Positions 17,340 to 25,929 of a DNA stretch of 64,000 nt are shown one piece after another. The DNA lies in NCBI RefSeq assembly GCF_042686195.1, contig NZ_JBHUOQ010000004.1, forward strand, positions 1 to 64,000, given 5' to 3'. The notes below the pieces were generated by a model. It was not told the DNA's origin. It saw only the letters and a list, made by a program, of their open reading frames with translations, and did no database searches. Source of the DNA: Corticicoccus populi (lineage in GTDB: Bacteria; Bacillota; Bacilli; Staphylococcales; Salinicoccaceae). The translations under genes were made by a program, and so were the position numbers. Within the stretch, counting starts at the first letter, position 1. The number at the start of each line of letters is the position of its first letter.

Positions 17340-18266
17340 ATGAATAAATTATTAAGTTTTTTATTACTTTTAGTAATATCTGTTTCACTTGCTGCATGTA
17401 ATTCGGAAGACAACAGCGAAGACACTGCAGCGGACACACCTGAATCTGATGATTCTACTGTGACTTATGAGTCAGAATTCGGACCTGTAGAAATTCCGGC
17501 TGATCCAAAACGTATTGTTGCACTTGCCTACGCACCTAACCTGCATTCACTGGATACAGAGATTGTCGGTGCAGACCAATGGAGTAAAGCGAACCCTCTC
17601 TTTGAAGATGAACTTTCAGATGTGTCGCAGGTCACTGAAGCAGAACCTGAAACAGTACTTGCGGAAGAACCCGATTTAATTATTGCAGGTGCCAATATGG
17701 AGAATCTTGAAGAACTCGAAAAAATTGCACCTACTGTTACATACACATGGGGTAAACTCGATTATCTGGAGCAGCAGATTGAAATTGGAAAACTGGTCGG
17801 GAAAGAAGATGAAGCCAGAGAATGGGCTGAAGACTTTGAAAACCGCGCTTCAGAAATCGGCAGGGAAATAAAAGAAAAACACGGTGATGATGTGACAGTT
17901 ACTGTTCTTGAAACAGATGGTAAAGGATTTTATGTGTTTGGTGAAGCCTGGGGCAGAGGCACTGAAATTCTATACCAGGCAATGGATTTAAACATGCCGC
18001 CTAAAGTAGAAGATGCAGTGTCAAACGACGGCTACTACGAAATATCCCAGGAGGCGCTCTCAGAATTTGCAGGAGACTACATTATTTTGAGCCGTGGTAA
18101 AAATACAGACATATCGTTTACCGAAGATGATGTATGGCAGTCAATACCGGCTGTTAAAAACGGCAATGTTATCGAAATTGATACTGAAGCAACAAGTTAC
18201 AGTGATCCGACTACACTTGAATATCTGATGGACATTTATAAAGAAGGTCTTCTCGGAGAAGAATAA
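17340..18266 (+). CDS. Iron-siderophore ABC transporter substrate-binding lipoprotein
   Basis: This 308-residue lipoprotein has lipobox LAACNS and a class III periplasmic-binding-protein fold (FhuD/CeuA/YclQ type). Typical landmarks are PADPKRIVAL, EPETVLAEEPDLIIAG and the late TLEYLMDIY. It should bind a ferric siderophore and hand it to a permease encoded elsewhere, since no permease or ATPase gene is adjacent. Strong Fur control is indicated by the site just upstream. It is followed by a bidirectional terminator. Confidence 0.9.
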   Translation: MNKLLSFLLLLVISVSLAACNSEDNSEDTAADTPESDDSTVTYESEFGPVEIPADPKRIVALAYAPNLHSLDTEIVGADQWSKANPLFEDELSDVSQVTEAEPETVLAEEPDLIIAGANMENLEELEKIAPTVTYTWGKLDYLEQQIEIGKLVGKEDEAREWAEDFENRASEIGREIKEKHGDDVTVTVLETDGKGFYVFGEAWGRGTEILYQAMDLNMPPKVEDAVSNDGYYEISQEALSEFAGDYIILSRGKNTDISFTEDDVWQSIPAVKNGNVIEIDTEATSYSDPTTLEYLMDIYKEGLLGEE

Positions 18267-18303
18267 GTTCCCTTCAGAATCTGTAGTCTTAATCAGCAGA
18301 ACT

Positions 18304-18341
18304 AAAAAAAGTATGCCTTGAATGACAAGGCATACTTTTTT
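18304..18341. terminator. Bidirectional terminator
   Basis: AAGTATGCCTTG/CAAGGCATACTT stem with A-run on one side and T-run on the other, between the siderophore-binding gene and dps. Confidence 0.88.
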
Positions 18342-18384
18342 CTATGTCAGCGTTACTAACTATTGGGTGCTGCTCTATTCGGAA

Positions 18385-18416
18385 AAGAAAAAGAGCACAG
18401 CCAACGCTGCACTCTT
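18385..18416 (-). terminator. Terminator of dps
   Basis: Minus-strand AGAGTGCAG/CTGTGCTCT stem (with G-U pairs) followed by a T-rich run. Confidence 0.65.
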
Positions 18417-18427
18417 CAAAACTTATA

Positions 18428-18892
18428 TTATTCTACTTCGTTTCCAAGGTAGGATTTAAGCATCCAGTTATTTTTCTCAACATCTGTAATCATGCCGATG
18501 AACATATCTGCAGTGCTGTCATCGCCAGCTTCTTCTGCAACTTTAACACCTTGGTGCATTTCAGCGATTAATACATCAAAGTCTTCTGATAACTGCTTAA
18601 CCATTGCGGGTGCATCTAAACCGTATTCGCCTTCTTCTACACTTGCTTCTTCAATAGCTTCAGTCTGCTTAGCGATTGGTGCACCGCCGATTGCAAGGAT
18701 TCTTTCTGCAAGATCATCTACATATACTGCTGTTGCATCGTAAAGCTCTTCGAATTTAACGTGTAATGAAAAGAAGTTTGCGCCTTTAACATACCAATGG
18801 TAATTATGAAGCTTTGTCCATAATACTGTATTATTCGCTAACTGCTTATTTAATGCCTCTACTACTTGTGTTTTGTCTTGTACTTGTACCAT
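18428..18892 (-). CDS. dps: Dps/MrgA ferritin-like DNA-protecting protein
   Basis: This 154-residue Dps-family protein contains the ferroxidase residues in LHNYHWYVKG and the following HVKFEELYD segment. It stores iron as ferric oxide in a 12-subunit shell, using hydrogen peroxide, and usually protects DNA. PerR control is shown by the promoter and operator upstream. Length and composition are typical. Confidence 0.95.
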   Translation of the reverse strand: MVQVQDKTQVVEALNKQLANNTVLWTKLHNYHWYVKGANFFSLHVKFEELYDATAVYVDDLAERILAIGGAPIAKQTEAIEEASVEEGEYGLDAPAMVKQLSEDFDVLIAEMHQGVKVAEEAGDDSTADMFIGMITDVEKNNWMLKSYLGNEVE

Positions 18893-18957
18893 GAAAAATC
18901 ACCTTTCCTTGTGATATTATTTTTTATTTAGAATCGTTATAAATAACTTCTAAATAT

Positions 18958-18986
18958 ACTATAATACTGAACGGGTTAAATGTCAA
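18958..18986 (-). promoter_or_regulatory. dps promoter
   Basis: Minus-strand TTGACA, 17-base spacer, TATAGT; close to sigma-A consensus. Confidence 0.85.
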
Positions 18987-18992
18987 CACTAT

Positions 18993-19007
18993 TTATAATA
19001 ATTATAA
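18993..19007 (-). promoter_or_regulatory. PerR box upstream of dps
   Basis: TTATAATAATTATAA is a perfect 15-base PerR operator. It lies just upstream of the -35 element. Confidence 0.9.
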
Positions 19008-19097
19008 ATAAGAGTTTTTATTATCCCTTTCCATTGTATGATTACCCTAAAAACACAATTATAAACATCGATTGAGAATTTTTCTCAATTAATTTTA

Positions 19098-19880
19098 TTA
19101 CAGCAGTCCGGCCATTCTCAATCCGTGATAAATACCGTCATCTTCTACATCTTTAGTGACATGCTTTGCCGCCTGCTTCACGTGATCTTTCGCATTTCCC
19201 ATGGCATAGCTGTTGTGTACTGCCTGAAGCATCTCAATATCATTGACACCGTCACCAAATGCGTACTGTTTCTCTTTTGAAAAACCAAGTTTATCCGTAA
19301 CAATTTGAATGCCTTCTGCCTTAGACCCTGCTTTAGGTGTGATATCCATAGAAAGCTCATGCCATCTGTAGAATTTAAACACATCATTAAACTGATTTTC
19401 ATATATCCCCTCTTCACCTTCCGGACAGAACAGGAGTGTCTGATATACATCTTTATCTTTGTGATCATGTGATTCTTCCTGCGGCAGAATATCTATTTTT
19501 AAAGAATCCAGTCCCGCTTCAACATAATGGTGCTCGGGAAAATTTGAATACATTTCTTTCTCATCCAAATATACAAGCGGATGTTCATTTTGGATGGCAA
19601 GATTCGTAATTTCTTTAAGTCTGCTGCTGTTTAAAGGGTTCTCATAAACAACTTCCCCTTCCAAAACCACATACTGCCCGTTTAAACTGATGTAAGTATC
19701 AATTCCAAGCTCTTTCCTTAAATCTTCGTACATGAAAGGCGCACGTCCTGTTGCAATCGCAACAATATGGCCGTCATCTTTTAACTGCTTGACTGATTTC
19801 TTTGTTGATTCCGGTATCTTTTTCTCTCCATTGTATAATGTACCGTCGATATCAAAAAAGATAATATTCTGTTCCTTCAT
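19098..19880 (-). CDS. HAD-superfamily Cof-type phosphatase
   Basis: This 260-residue protein has the nucleophile motif FFDIDGTLYNG at the N-terminus, a C2-type cap domain in the middle and the metal-binding motif FGDGVNDIEML near the end. Cof-type enzymes dephosphorylate sugar phosphates or flavin and pyridoxal nucleotides; the substrate here is unknown. GAGGTG precedes the ATG. Confidence 0.9.
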   Translation of the reverse strand: MKEQNIIFFDIDGTLYNGEKKIPESTKKSVKQLKDDGHIVAIATGRAPFMYEDLRKELGIDTYISLNGQYVVLEGEVVYENPLNSSRLKEITNLAIQNEHPLVYLDEKEMYSNFPEHHYVEAGLDSLKIDILPQEESHDHKDKDVYQTLLFCPEGEEGIYENQFNDVFKFYRWHELSMDITPKAGSKAEGIQIVTDKLGFSKEKQYAFGDGVNDIEMLQAVHNSYAMGNAKDHVKQAAKHVTKDVEDDGIYHGLRMAGLL

Positions 19881-19913
19881 TCTTTACACCTCTATAATGA
19901 TTTAATTTGCATA

Positions 19914-20321
19914 CTAAAAAACATCAATACGTGAAACACCTACGTAAACAATCACAACCGCAATAATCCATATCACAGATAATACCAGGTGTGATTTATC
20001 ATGAAATGCTGTGTATAACTTAAAATCAATGACACTGCTCAGTAGAAACTGCCATGCCAGCACAGTCGCAAGCACCCATATTGATAATGATTCCTGCCCT
20101 GTAAACAACAATACTAAAGCTACAGCATATGTGAGCGTCATCATAATCAGGAAAACACGCTCCAGCATTTTGATATTAAGACGTTCGATTTTCAAAAAAT
20201 CATCTTCCTCAGTATAACGCCTGTCATCAAAAGCAAAGTACCTTTTCCGTTTCGAAATAAAATGCGTATAGCCGCTTTTTATCAACAGTCCGCCAAATAA
20301 AATAAATAATAATATGTGCAC
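19914..20321 (-). CDS. Small membrane protein, possibly DUF4181-like
   Basis: This is about 135 residues with four hydrophobic segments and a charged loop rich in Arg, Lys and Asp after the first. The GTG at 20321 is chosen because GAGAGG lies nine bases upstream and the first membrane helix begins there. The upstream ATG at 20396 has no visible ribosome site and would add a polar 25-residue extension. The DUF4181 assignment is tentative, and no function is known. Confidence 0.55.
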   Translation of the reverse strand: MHILLFILFGGLLIKSGYTHFISKRKRYFAFDDRRYTEEDDFLKIERLNIKMLERVFLIMMTLTYAVALVLLFTGQESLSIWVLATVLAWQFLLSSVIDFKLYTAFHDKSHLVLSVIWIIAVVIVYVGVSRIDVF

Positions 20322-20430
20322 TTTTTCAAACCTCTCAGCATTAAAATAATCATCAGTTTCATGTGAAACCTGACTTTTTACGTCTCTATTATACATTTAA
20401 TATATGCTGAATGATATGAATCCGGATATT

Positions 20431-21426
20431 CTAAGCATCCAGTGAAAATACAATTTTGCCCATCATGCCACCCTTTTCAATTTCATCAAATGCTTTTTTA
20501 AAGTCAGATAGTTTATACACCGAATCAATAATCGGCTTAATGTTATTTTTCGCGGCAAATTCAGAAGCCTCTTTCAGTTCTTCAGTACTTGCCATAGTTG
20601 TGCCAAGTAAATTGAACTGACCATAGAAAAAGCTGCGCAGGTTAAAGTCTATCGTATCCCCTGTTGAAGATCCGAATGCTGTCAAAGTACCGCCTGTTTT
20701 AAGTACACCCAGCGCCTTGTTAAATGTTGCAGCTCCGACACTTTCAATAATTAAATCAATTTGTTCATCTTTCAGGCTTTCTTTCCAGTCTTCGTCATTG
20801 CCGACTGCAAAGTCTGCACCGAGACTCAGGGCCTTCTGCCGTTTATCTTCTGAACGAGACGAAATAATCACTCTCGCTCCGGCACTTTTTGCCATCTGAA
20901 TCAAAAATATTCCCGTACCGCCTGTCGCTCCCGGAATAAATACAGTCTCTCCGGACTTAAGATTACCGCGTGTAAACAGTGCACGGTATGCAGTCATTGC
21001 CGCTAATGCAAACGTCCCTGCTTCCTCCCATGATAAATGTGATGGTTTCGGCAGTACATTCTCAGCCGGCACTGTCACATATTCACCGAAAGTTCCATGG
21101 TACGGGAATCCCATAATTTCAAAACCAGCCGGCGGTGCCGCACTGTTCTTCTCCCAGCCAAGTGCAGGATTAATAATCACTTCTTCACCCGGCTGTACAC
21201 CTGTTACATTTTCCCCGACATCATCAATAATTCCTGCACCGTCAGAACCCAGTATAAAGTAAGGATCTTTCTCATCATGCCTGTTAGGCACAAGTAAATC
21301 TCTATGATTTAATCCGGCTGTTTTTAATTTCACGCGTATTTCACCTTTACTGACCTCAGGCTTTTCCACTGAACCGTACTGCACACCTGCCAAACCTTTT
21401 TCACCTTCATGAAACACTGCCTTCAT
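20431..21426 (-). CDS. MDR-family oxidoreductase (quinone reductase-like)
   Basis: This 331-residue medium-chain dehydrogenase has an N-terminal GroES-like domain and a Rossmann domain with GATGGTGIFLIQMAKSAGA. The cysteines that hold structural zinc in alcohol dehydrogenases are absent, which favours an NADPH-dependent quinone or enone reductase. The physiological substrate is unknown. GGAG lies nine bases before the ATG. Confidence 0.85.
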   Translation of the reverse strand: MKAVFHEGEKGLAGVQYGSVEKPEVSKGEIRVKLKTAGLNHRDLLVPNRHDEKDPYFILGSDGAGIIDDVGENVTGVQPGEEVIINPALGWEKNSAAPPAGFEIMGFPYHGTFGEYVTVPAENVLPKPSHLSWEEAGTFALAAMTAYRALFTRGNLKSGETVFIPGATGGTGIFLIQMAKSAGARVIISSRSEDKRQKALSLGADFAVGNDEDWKESLKDEQIDLIIESVGAATFNKALGVLKTGGTLTAFGSSTGDTIDFNLRSFFYGQFNLLGTTMASTEELKEASEFAAKNNIKPIIDSVYKLSDFKKAFDEIEKGGMMGKIVFSLDA

Positions 21427-21514
21427 AATGATATATCTCCTTTAAACTCAAGTATTTTTGTATAACTCGAACGTATATCTATTCCTCTAATCATAGAATT
21501 TAAAACCTTATCCT

Positions 21515-21546
21515 AAAAAAACCAGCCCGGTCACTGCCGGCCTGGT
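21515..21546 (-). terminator. Terminator of the tandem methionine-synthase-like genes
   Basis: Minus-strand ACCAGGCCGG/CCGGGCTGGT stem with 6-base loop, followed by seven Ts. Confidence 0.88.
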
Positions 21547-21553
21547 TCGTTCA

Positions 21554-22660
21554 TTATAAAAGTTCATTTGAAAGTTCGATAATATATTTTAATTTATTCC
21601 ACTGATCCGCTTCTGTCAGCTCGTTACCGTGATGCGTTGAGGAAAAACCACACTGCGGACTGAAACAGATCTGTTCTTTCGGAAGAATTTCCAATGCCTC
21701 TTTCAGACGTGCTTTAATCTCTTCTTTATCTTCAAGTTCACCATGCTTTGATGTAAATACACCAAGGACGACTTTCGGCGCATGACCTTCTGTCGGTATT
21801 TCTCTTAATGGTTCAAAGTCGCCTGAACGGTCATCATCATACTCAAGGAAAAATCCGTCCACTTTTTCTTTCGCAAACAATACCGGGGCAATGTGTGCAT
21901 AACTGCCTTCATATCTCCATCTGGAACGGTAATTCCCGCGGCATAAGTGTGTTGTGACCACCATATCATCCGGCTTATCTTCAAGCGCGCCGTTAACCAC
22001 TTTTAATGCGAGCTCAATCAATGCCTGTCTGTCGAGGTCAGTATCTAAAAATGAAATATCCTCACTGTTTAATGATGCGATATATACATCATCAAGCTGC
22101 AGGTAGCGGCAGCCGGCATCATAAAATGCCTGAACCGCATCTTTATAAGTCTGAATAACATCTTCTGCATACTCAAATATATCAGGGTAAATTTCTTTAT
22201 TTCTAATACCGGACATAAAGAACTGGTTCGGACTTGGAATCGTCTGTTTCGCAACCGCACGGTCGCCGACAATATCCCTGAAAAGAATGAAATCTTTTAC
22301 ATGCGGATGATCCGGGTTAAATTTAAGTTTCCCCGTATTCTTTACATGGTAAGCTTCCGTCTTCATTCCTTTAAAGGAATAGCCTTCCTCAGGAATATAG
22401 CCTTCCGCACCACCGATGTGCTCCATGAAATCAATGTGCCAGAAACGGCGTCTGAACTCACCGTCTGTCACTGCCCGGAGACCGATTTCAATCTGTTTGT
22501 CTACAACCTTTTGAATCTCTTTCGTCTCAATATCGTATAATTCTTCGTCTGAGAGATTCCCTTCGGCATTATCTTTACGCGCCTGATGGATACGTTCCGG
22601 ACGCAGTAAACTGCCGACATGATCCGCTTTAAATGGTCCTGTAAATACTGTATTCGTCAA
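21554..22660 (-). CDS. Cobalamin-independent methionine synthase C-terminal-like protein (YxjH-like)
   Basis: This 368-residue protein belongs to the MetE C-terminal domain family (COG0620), like Bacillus YxjG/YxjH. Zinc-ligand motifs are present: HLC in TTHLCRGNYRS, E in FFLEYDDDRSG and C in SPQCGFSSTHHG. The N-terminal MetE half is absent, so it probably uses another methyl donor or a short-chain folate to make methionine. It starts with TTG after AGAGGG. It lies 30 bases after its paralog and shares the SAM riboswitch. Confidence 0.9.
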   Translation of the reverse strand: MTNTVFTGPFKADHVGSLLRPERIHQARKDNAEGNLSDEELYDIETKEIQKVVDKQIEIGLRAVTDGEFRRRFWHIDFMEHIGGAEGYIPEEGYSFKGMKTEAYHVKNTGKLKFNPDHPHVKDFILFRDIVGDRAVAKQTIPSPNQFFMSGIRNKEIYPDIFEYAEDVIQTYKDAVQAFYDAGCRYLQLDDVYIASLNSEDISFLDTDLDRQALIELALKVVNGALEDKPDDMVVTTHLCRGNYRSRWRYEGSYAHIAPVLFAKEKVDGFFLEYDDDRSGDFEPLREIPTEGHAPKVVLGVFTSKHGELEDKEEIKARLKEALEILPKEQICFSPQCGFSSTHHGNELTEADQWNKLKYIIELSNELL

Positions 22661-22690
22661 AATAGTCCCTCTTTCAATCTATGTTTATTT

Positions 22691-23788
22691 TTATAAAAGC
22701 GTTTCTGATAACTCAACGATGTATCTTAATTTATTCCACTGTGCTTCTTCAGTTAAAATATTCCCGTGGTGAGTAGATGCGAACCCGCACTGCGGACTTA
22801 AAGAAATCTGCTCTTTCGGAATAAATTCCGCTGCTTCTTCAATACGCGCTTTAATTTCTTCTTTGTCTTCCAGTTCACCATGCTTTGATGTGAACAGTCC
22901 GAGCACGACCTGTGGGCCGCCGTCAGGAATTTCTTTCAGCGGTTTAAAATCACCTGAACGATCATCATCATACTCGAGGAAGAAGCCGTCCACTTTCTCT
23001 TTCGCAAACAATACCGGGGCAATTTTCGCATAACTGCCTTCAAATGCCCATTTTGAACGATAGTTCCCGCGGCATAAATGCGTCGTAATCACTAAATCAT
23101 CCGGCTTTACTTCAAGCACACCGTTAATGACGCGCAGTGCCAGTTCAATTAACTCATCAACACTGTAATCTGTGTCGTTAAACGGAATTTCATCCGCATT
23201 CAACCCTGCGATATATACATCGTCAAACTGTAAATACCTGCAGCCGGCATCATAAAATGCAGTAACTGCATCCTGATATGCTTTAACAATGTCGTCGGCA
23301 TAATCCTCAACATCCGGATAAATATCATAGTTTCTGATCCCAGCGTTAAACAGCTGGTTCGGACTCGGAATCGTCTGTTTCGCAACAGCCCGTCCACCGA
23401 CAATTTCATTAAAAAGTTTAAAGTCACGGACGTGTGGGTGATTTTTATCAAAACCGATTTTCCCTATATTTCTGACGTTGTATCGCTCTGTTTCTTCACC
23501 GACGAATAAATAACCCTGATCCGGCACATATCCTTCAATACCTGTAATGTGCTCTAAAAAGTCAGTATGCCAGAAGCGGCGTCTGAATTCACCGTCAGTC
23601 ACTGCTTTTAAGCCGACTTCAATCTGCTTATCAACAATCTTCTTAATCTCTTCCGTCTCAATTTCATATAATTCATCCGCCGAAATTTTTCCTTCCGACT
23701 TATCCTTACGTGCCTGATGAATCCGTTCCGGCCGTAAAAGACTGCCGACATGATCCGCCTTAAATGGTCCATTCACTCCTGCTGCCAT
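22691..23788 (-). CDS. Cobalamin-independent methionine synthase C-terminal-like protein (YxjG-like)
   Basis: This 365-residue paralog of the following gene is closely similar along its whole length, with the same zinc-ligand motifs HLC, FLEYDDDRSG and SPQCGFASTHHG. The SAM riboswitch upstream ties it to methionine supply. It is the first gene of the pair, with AGGTGGGG before the ATG. Confidence 0.9.
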   Translation of the reverse strand: MAAGVNGPFKADHVGSLLRPERIHQARKDKSEGKISADELYEIETEEIKKIVDKQIEVGLKAVTDGEFRRRFWHTDFLEHITGIEGYVPDQGYLFVGEETERYNVRNIGKIGFDKNHPHVRDFKLFNEIVGGRAVAKQTIPSPNQLFNAGIRNYDIYPDVEDYADDIVKAYQDAVTAFYDAGCRYLQFDDVYIAGLNADEIPFNDTDYSVDELIELALRVINGVLEVKPDDLVITTHLCRGNYRSKWAFEGSYAKIAPVLFAKEKVDGFFLEYDDDRSGDFKPLKEIPDGGPQVVLGLFTSKHGELEDKEEIKARIEEAAEFIPKEQISLSPQCGFASTHHGNILTEEAQWNKLRYIVELSETLL

Positions 23789-23814
23789 TGAAACCCCACC
23801 TTTTTGATTTAATA

Positions 23815-23850
23815 AATAAACCCCTCCTATCTCAAAGATAGAAAGGGCTT
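23815..23850 (-). terminator. Riboswitch expression-platform terminator
   Basis: Minus-strand stem pairing CCCTTTCTATC with GATAGGAGGGG, followed by TTTATTTATT. It lies between the aptamer and the first gene. Confidence 0.85.
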
Positions 23851-23860
23851 ATTTCAACCG

Positions 23861-23962
23861 TCTCATCTTTAAGCTCATATAAGCTCCATGGAATTAGCAC
23901 AGTACCTAATGGTCCGCTGCTGAGGTATCGACAGGCCAGTCCCTCCACCTCTCTGGATAAGA
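23861..23962 (-). ncRNA. SAM-I riboswitch (S-box) aptamer
   Basis: The minus strand reads CTTATCCAGAGAGGTGGAGG, then GATACCTCAGCAGCGG, then GTGCTAATTCCA and AAAGATGAGA. These are the conserved S-box elements in order, including the kink-turn and the SAM-binding core. Bound SAM should favour the downstream terminator and switch off the two methionine-synthase-like genes. Confidence 0.97.
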
Positions 23963-23986
23963 ATCAGATTTATTTGATTAGTGAGA

Positions 23987-24015
23987 ATGTTAAACTATAT
24001 CTAATTTTCTGTCAA
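23987..24015 (-). promoter_or_regulatory. Promoter of the SAM-riboswitch transcript
   Basis: Minus-strand TTGACA, 17-base spacer, TAACAT, about 25 bases before the aptamer. Confidence 0.75.
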
Positions 24016-24096
24016 TAAGTAAAGTATCAAAATGCTTCAGCCGGTCCTCTTGTTTATACTCTGAATGATCTATCCGGATGAATCAATGGCGGCATA

Positions 24097-24741
24097 TTAG
24101 AAACATGTCCGTTCAATTTTGAATTGGTCGTTGGAATGATTGACTAGTATATCAAAATGCACGCTTTCAGGGTGCATGAATAATTCATATTGTATTCTTC
24201 TCTCTTCGTGGGACTGATATAATGCCTCTGTTTTACGGCCGCGGTCGTTAATATCTCTGTCGAGCCTTCTGTTCAATTCCGTCTCTCCATCAGTATAAAT
24301 ATAAACCGAGCAGTCAAAAAGTGCCGGATCAAGAAAAGCAATTGACATTCCTTCCACAACAGTGACGCTGTATCCCGCAGACATTACTTCTTCAGGCATC
24401 CACTCTTTATGAATAGTCAGTACATCACGACCGCCTTTAATACTTTTCAAATCACGTTCCAGTCCAGATAATTCATGGGCGGAAGGCATACATGCCGTCG
24501 GTTTAAAACGATGGATTTGACCATTATATTCATATACCGCTTCCAGATGTTTTCTATACGTGCCGTGAATAATATACGGGTCTGTATTCAAATAATTGTA
24601 TGTCCCCGGTTCCAAAGCACTGCATAATCTTTCAGCAAACATTGTCTTACCTGCTGCACCGTGCCCGGATATACCGATAATCAGATGCTTTTCCTTTGAA
24701 ACTTCTATGAATCGAATCATATTTTCTACCAATTTTTTCAT
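24097..24741 (-). CDS. Uridine kinase-like P-loop NTPase
   Basis: This 214-residue protein has Walker A GISGHGAAGKT at about residues 25-35 and a Walker B-like VVEGMSIAF. It matches the general plan of the phosphoribulokinase/uridine kinase family, which phosphorylates small molecules. The substrate cannot be inferred. The ATG at 24741 has AGGAGG eight bases upstream, so an upstream in-frame start is not favoured. The AEC transporter gene lies upstream in the same direction. Confidence 0.8.
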   Translation of the reverse strand: MKKLVENMIRFIEVSKEKHLIIGISGHGAAGKTMFAERLCSALEPGTYNYLNTDPYIIHGTYRKHLEAVYEYNGQIHRFKPTACMPSAHELSGLERDLKSIKGGRDVLTIHKEWMPEEVMSAGYSVTVVEGMSIAFLDPALFDCSVYIYTDGETELNRRLDRDINDRGRKTEALYQSHEERRIQYELFMHPESVHFDILVNHSNDQFKIERTCF

Positions 24742-24785
24742 TAATATTTCCTCCTGTTCAGCTGAATATCTCGTTGTTATCATAG

Positions 24786-25718
24786 TTAAAATAAATTCAT
24801 CGCCAGATAAATCACAACTGTCACTGTAATACTGCTGAGAAGTGTTGAATACAGTACAGTCTGTGCATGAAGTTCCGGCTCTACATCATATTCCAGGGCA
24901 AGGGTCGCAGTATTTCTAGATGTTGGGAATGCACTTGCGATTAACAGAGACTGTGCAATCACACCATCTATTCCTAAGAGATAGATTAATCCCAGTGCCA
25001 CCGCCGGGCTCAAAATGAGTCTGCCGACTAATGCCCATCCGATGACTTTGTGGAATGTTTTCACTTCAATACTTTCAAGCTGCATTCCGAGCAGTATTAA
25101 TGCCAGTGCTGCAAAGCCGCCGGCAAGCTGTTCAATCGGCACCAGTGCGAAGTTTGGAATAGGTATATCCACTATTTTGAAGAGAGCCGCAATCCATAAT
25201 GCATGAATAATCGGCAGTTTCAAAAGATCTCTTAAGATATCAATGATAGATTTGGATACAGAAATCAAATTGTAGAGACCGTATGTATAAGTTAGTAGAT
25301 TCTGAATCACCAGCACAATAATTTGGACCGATACACCAAGCGGGTGTGCACTGAAAACAAGCTGACTGACCGGCAGCCCGTAATTGCCGGAGTTCATTAA
25401 AGAAATACTGTTTTTCAACACTGTCTGTTCATCTCTTTTTAAATTTAGTATTTTGGAAAACACATTGCCGGTAATAATCAGTATTGACACAAACAGCGCC
25501 ATATATATGACGAGTTCAGTCAGAAGTGACAAATTTATCTCGGCCGAATATATATTAATGAACACTGCCGCAGGCATGAAGCAGTATGTTACAAGATTCG
25601 CAATCGGCTGAAGTCTGAAATGAAATTTCTTCTGAAGCAGTGTACCAATTCCGATCAGAATGAGAATCGGTACAATAATATCAACAAAAAGCAGGCTGAT
25701 ATAATTCAATATACTCAT
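24786..25718 (-). CDS. Auxin efflux carrier (AEC) family transporter
   Basis: This 310-residue protein has about ten membrane segments in the two-times-five arrangement of AEC transporters. The central loop includes NSGNYGLP and the late helix carries ASAFPTSRNTATLALEY, both typical. Bacterial members export or import organic acids such as malate; the substrate here is unknown. The kinase gene follows after 44 bases and may be cotranscribed. Confidence 0.87.
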   Translation of the reverse strand: MSILNYISLLFVDIIVPILILIGIGTLLQKKFHFRLQPIANLVTYCFMPAAVFINIYSAEINLSLLTELVIYMALFVSILIITGNVFSKILNLKRDEQTVLKNSISLMNSGNYGLPVSQLVFSAHPLGVSVQIIVLVIQNLLTYTYGLYNLISVSKSIIDILRDLLKLPIIHALWIAALFKIVDIPIPNFALVPIEQLAGGFAALALILLGMQLESIEVKTFHKVIGWALVGRLILSPAVALGLIYLLGIDGVIAQSLLIASAFPTSRNTATLALEYDVEPELHAQTVLYSTLLSSITVTVVIYLAMNLF

Positions 25719-25929
25719 CTCTTTTCTATATTATAAGTACTTCTTATTTTATCATGAGATAGTAATAAGAAAAACTACACTTATATAAATTCACTTCTTT
25801 TTATATGACTCTTGAAAATAATGAAAACATTTTCTATAAAAAACTTCCTGAATCCCCCTAGACACCACACTATAAATGTAATAATATATCACTCATGTTT
25901 TAAGACAGATATATAAAGGAGGATTTATC

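Noticed and set aside
18344..18571. Plus-strand ORF between the siderophore-binding gene and dps
   Set aside because: It overlaps the dps terminator and the dps coding end, has no ribosome site and no recognisable product.
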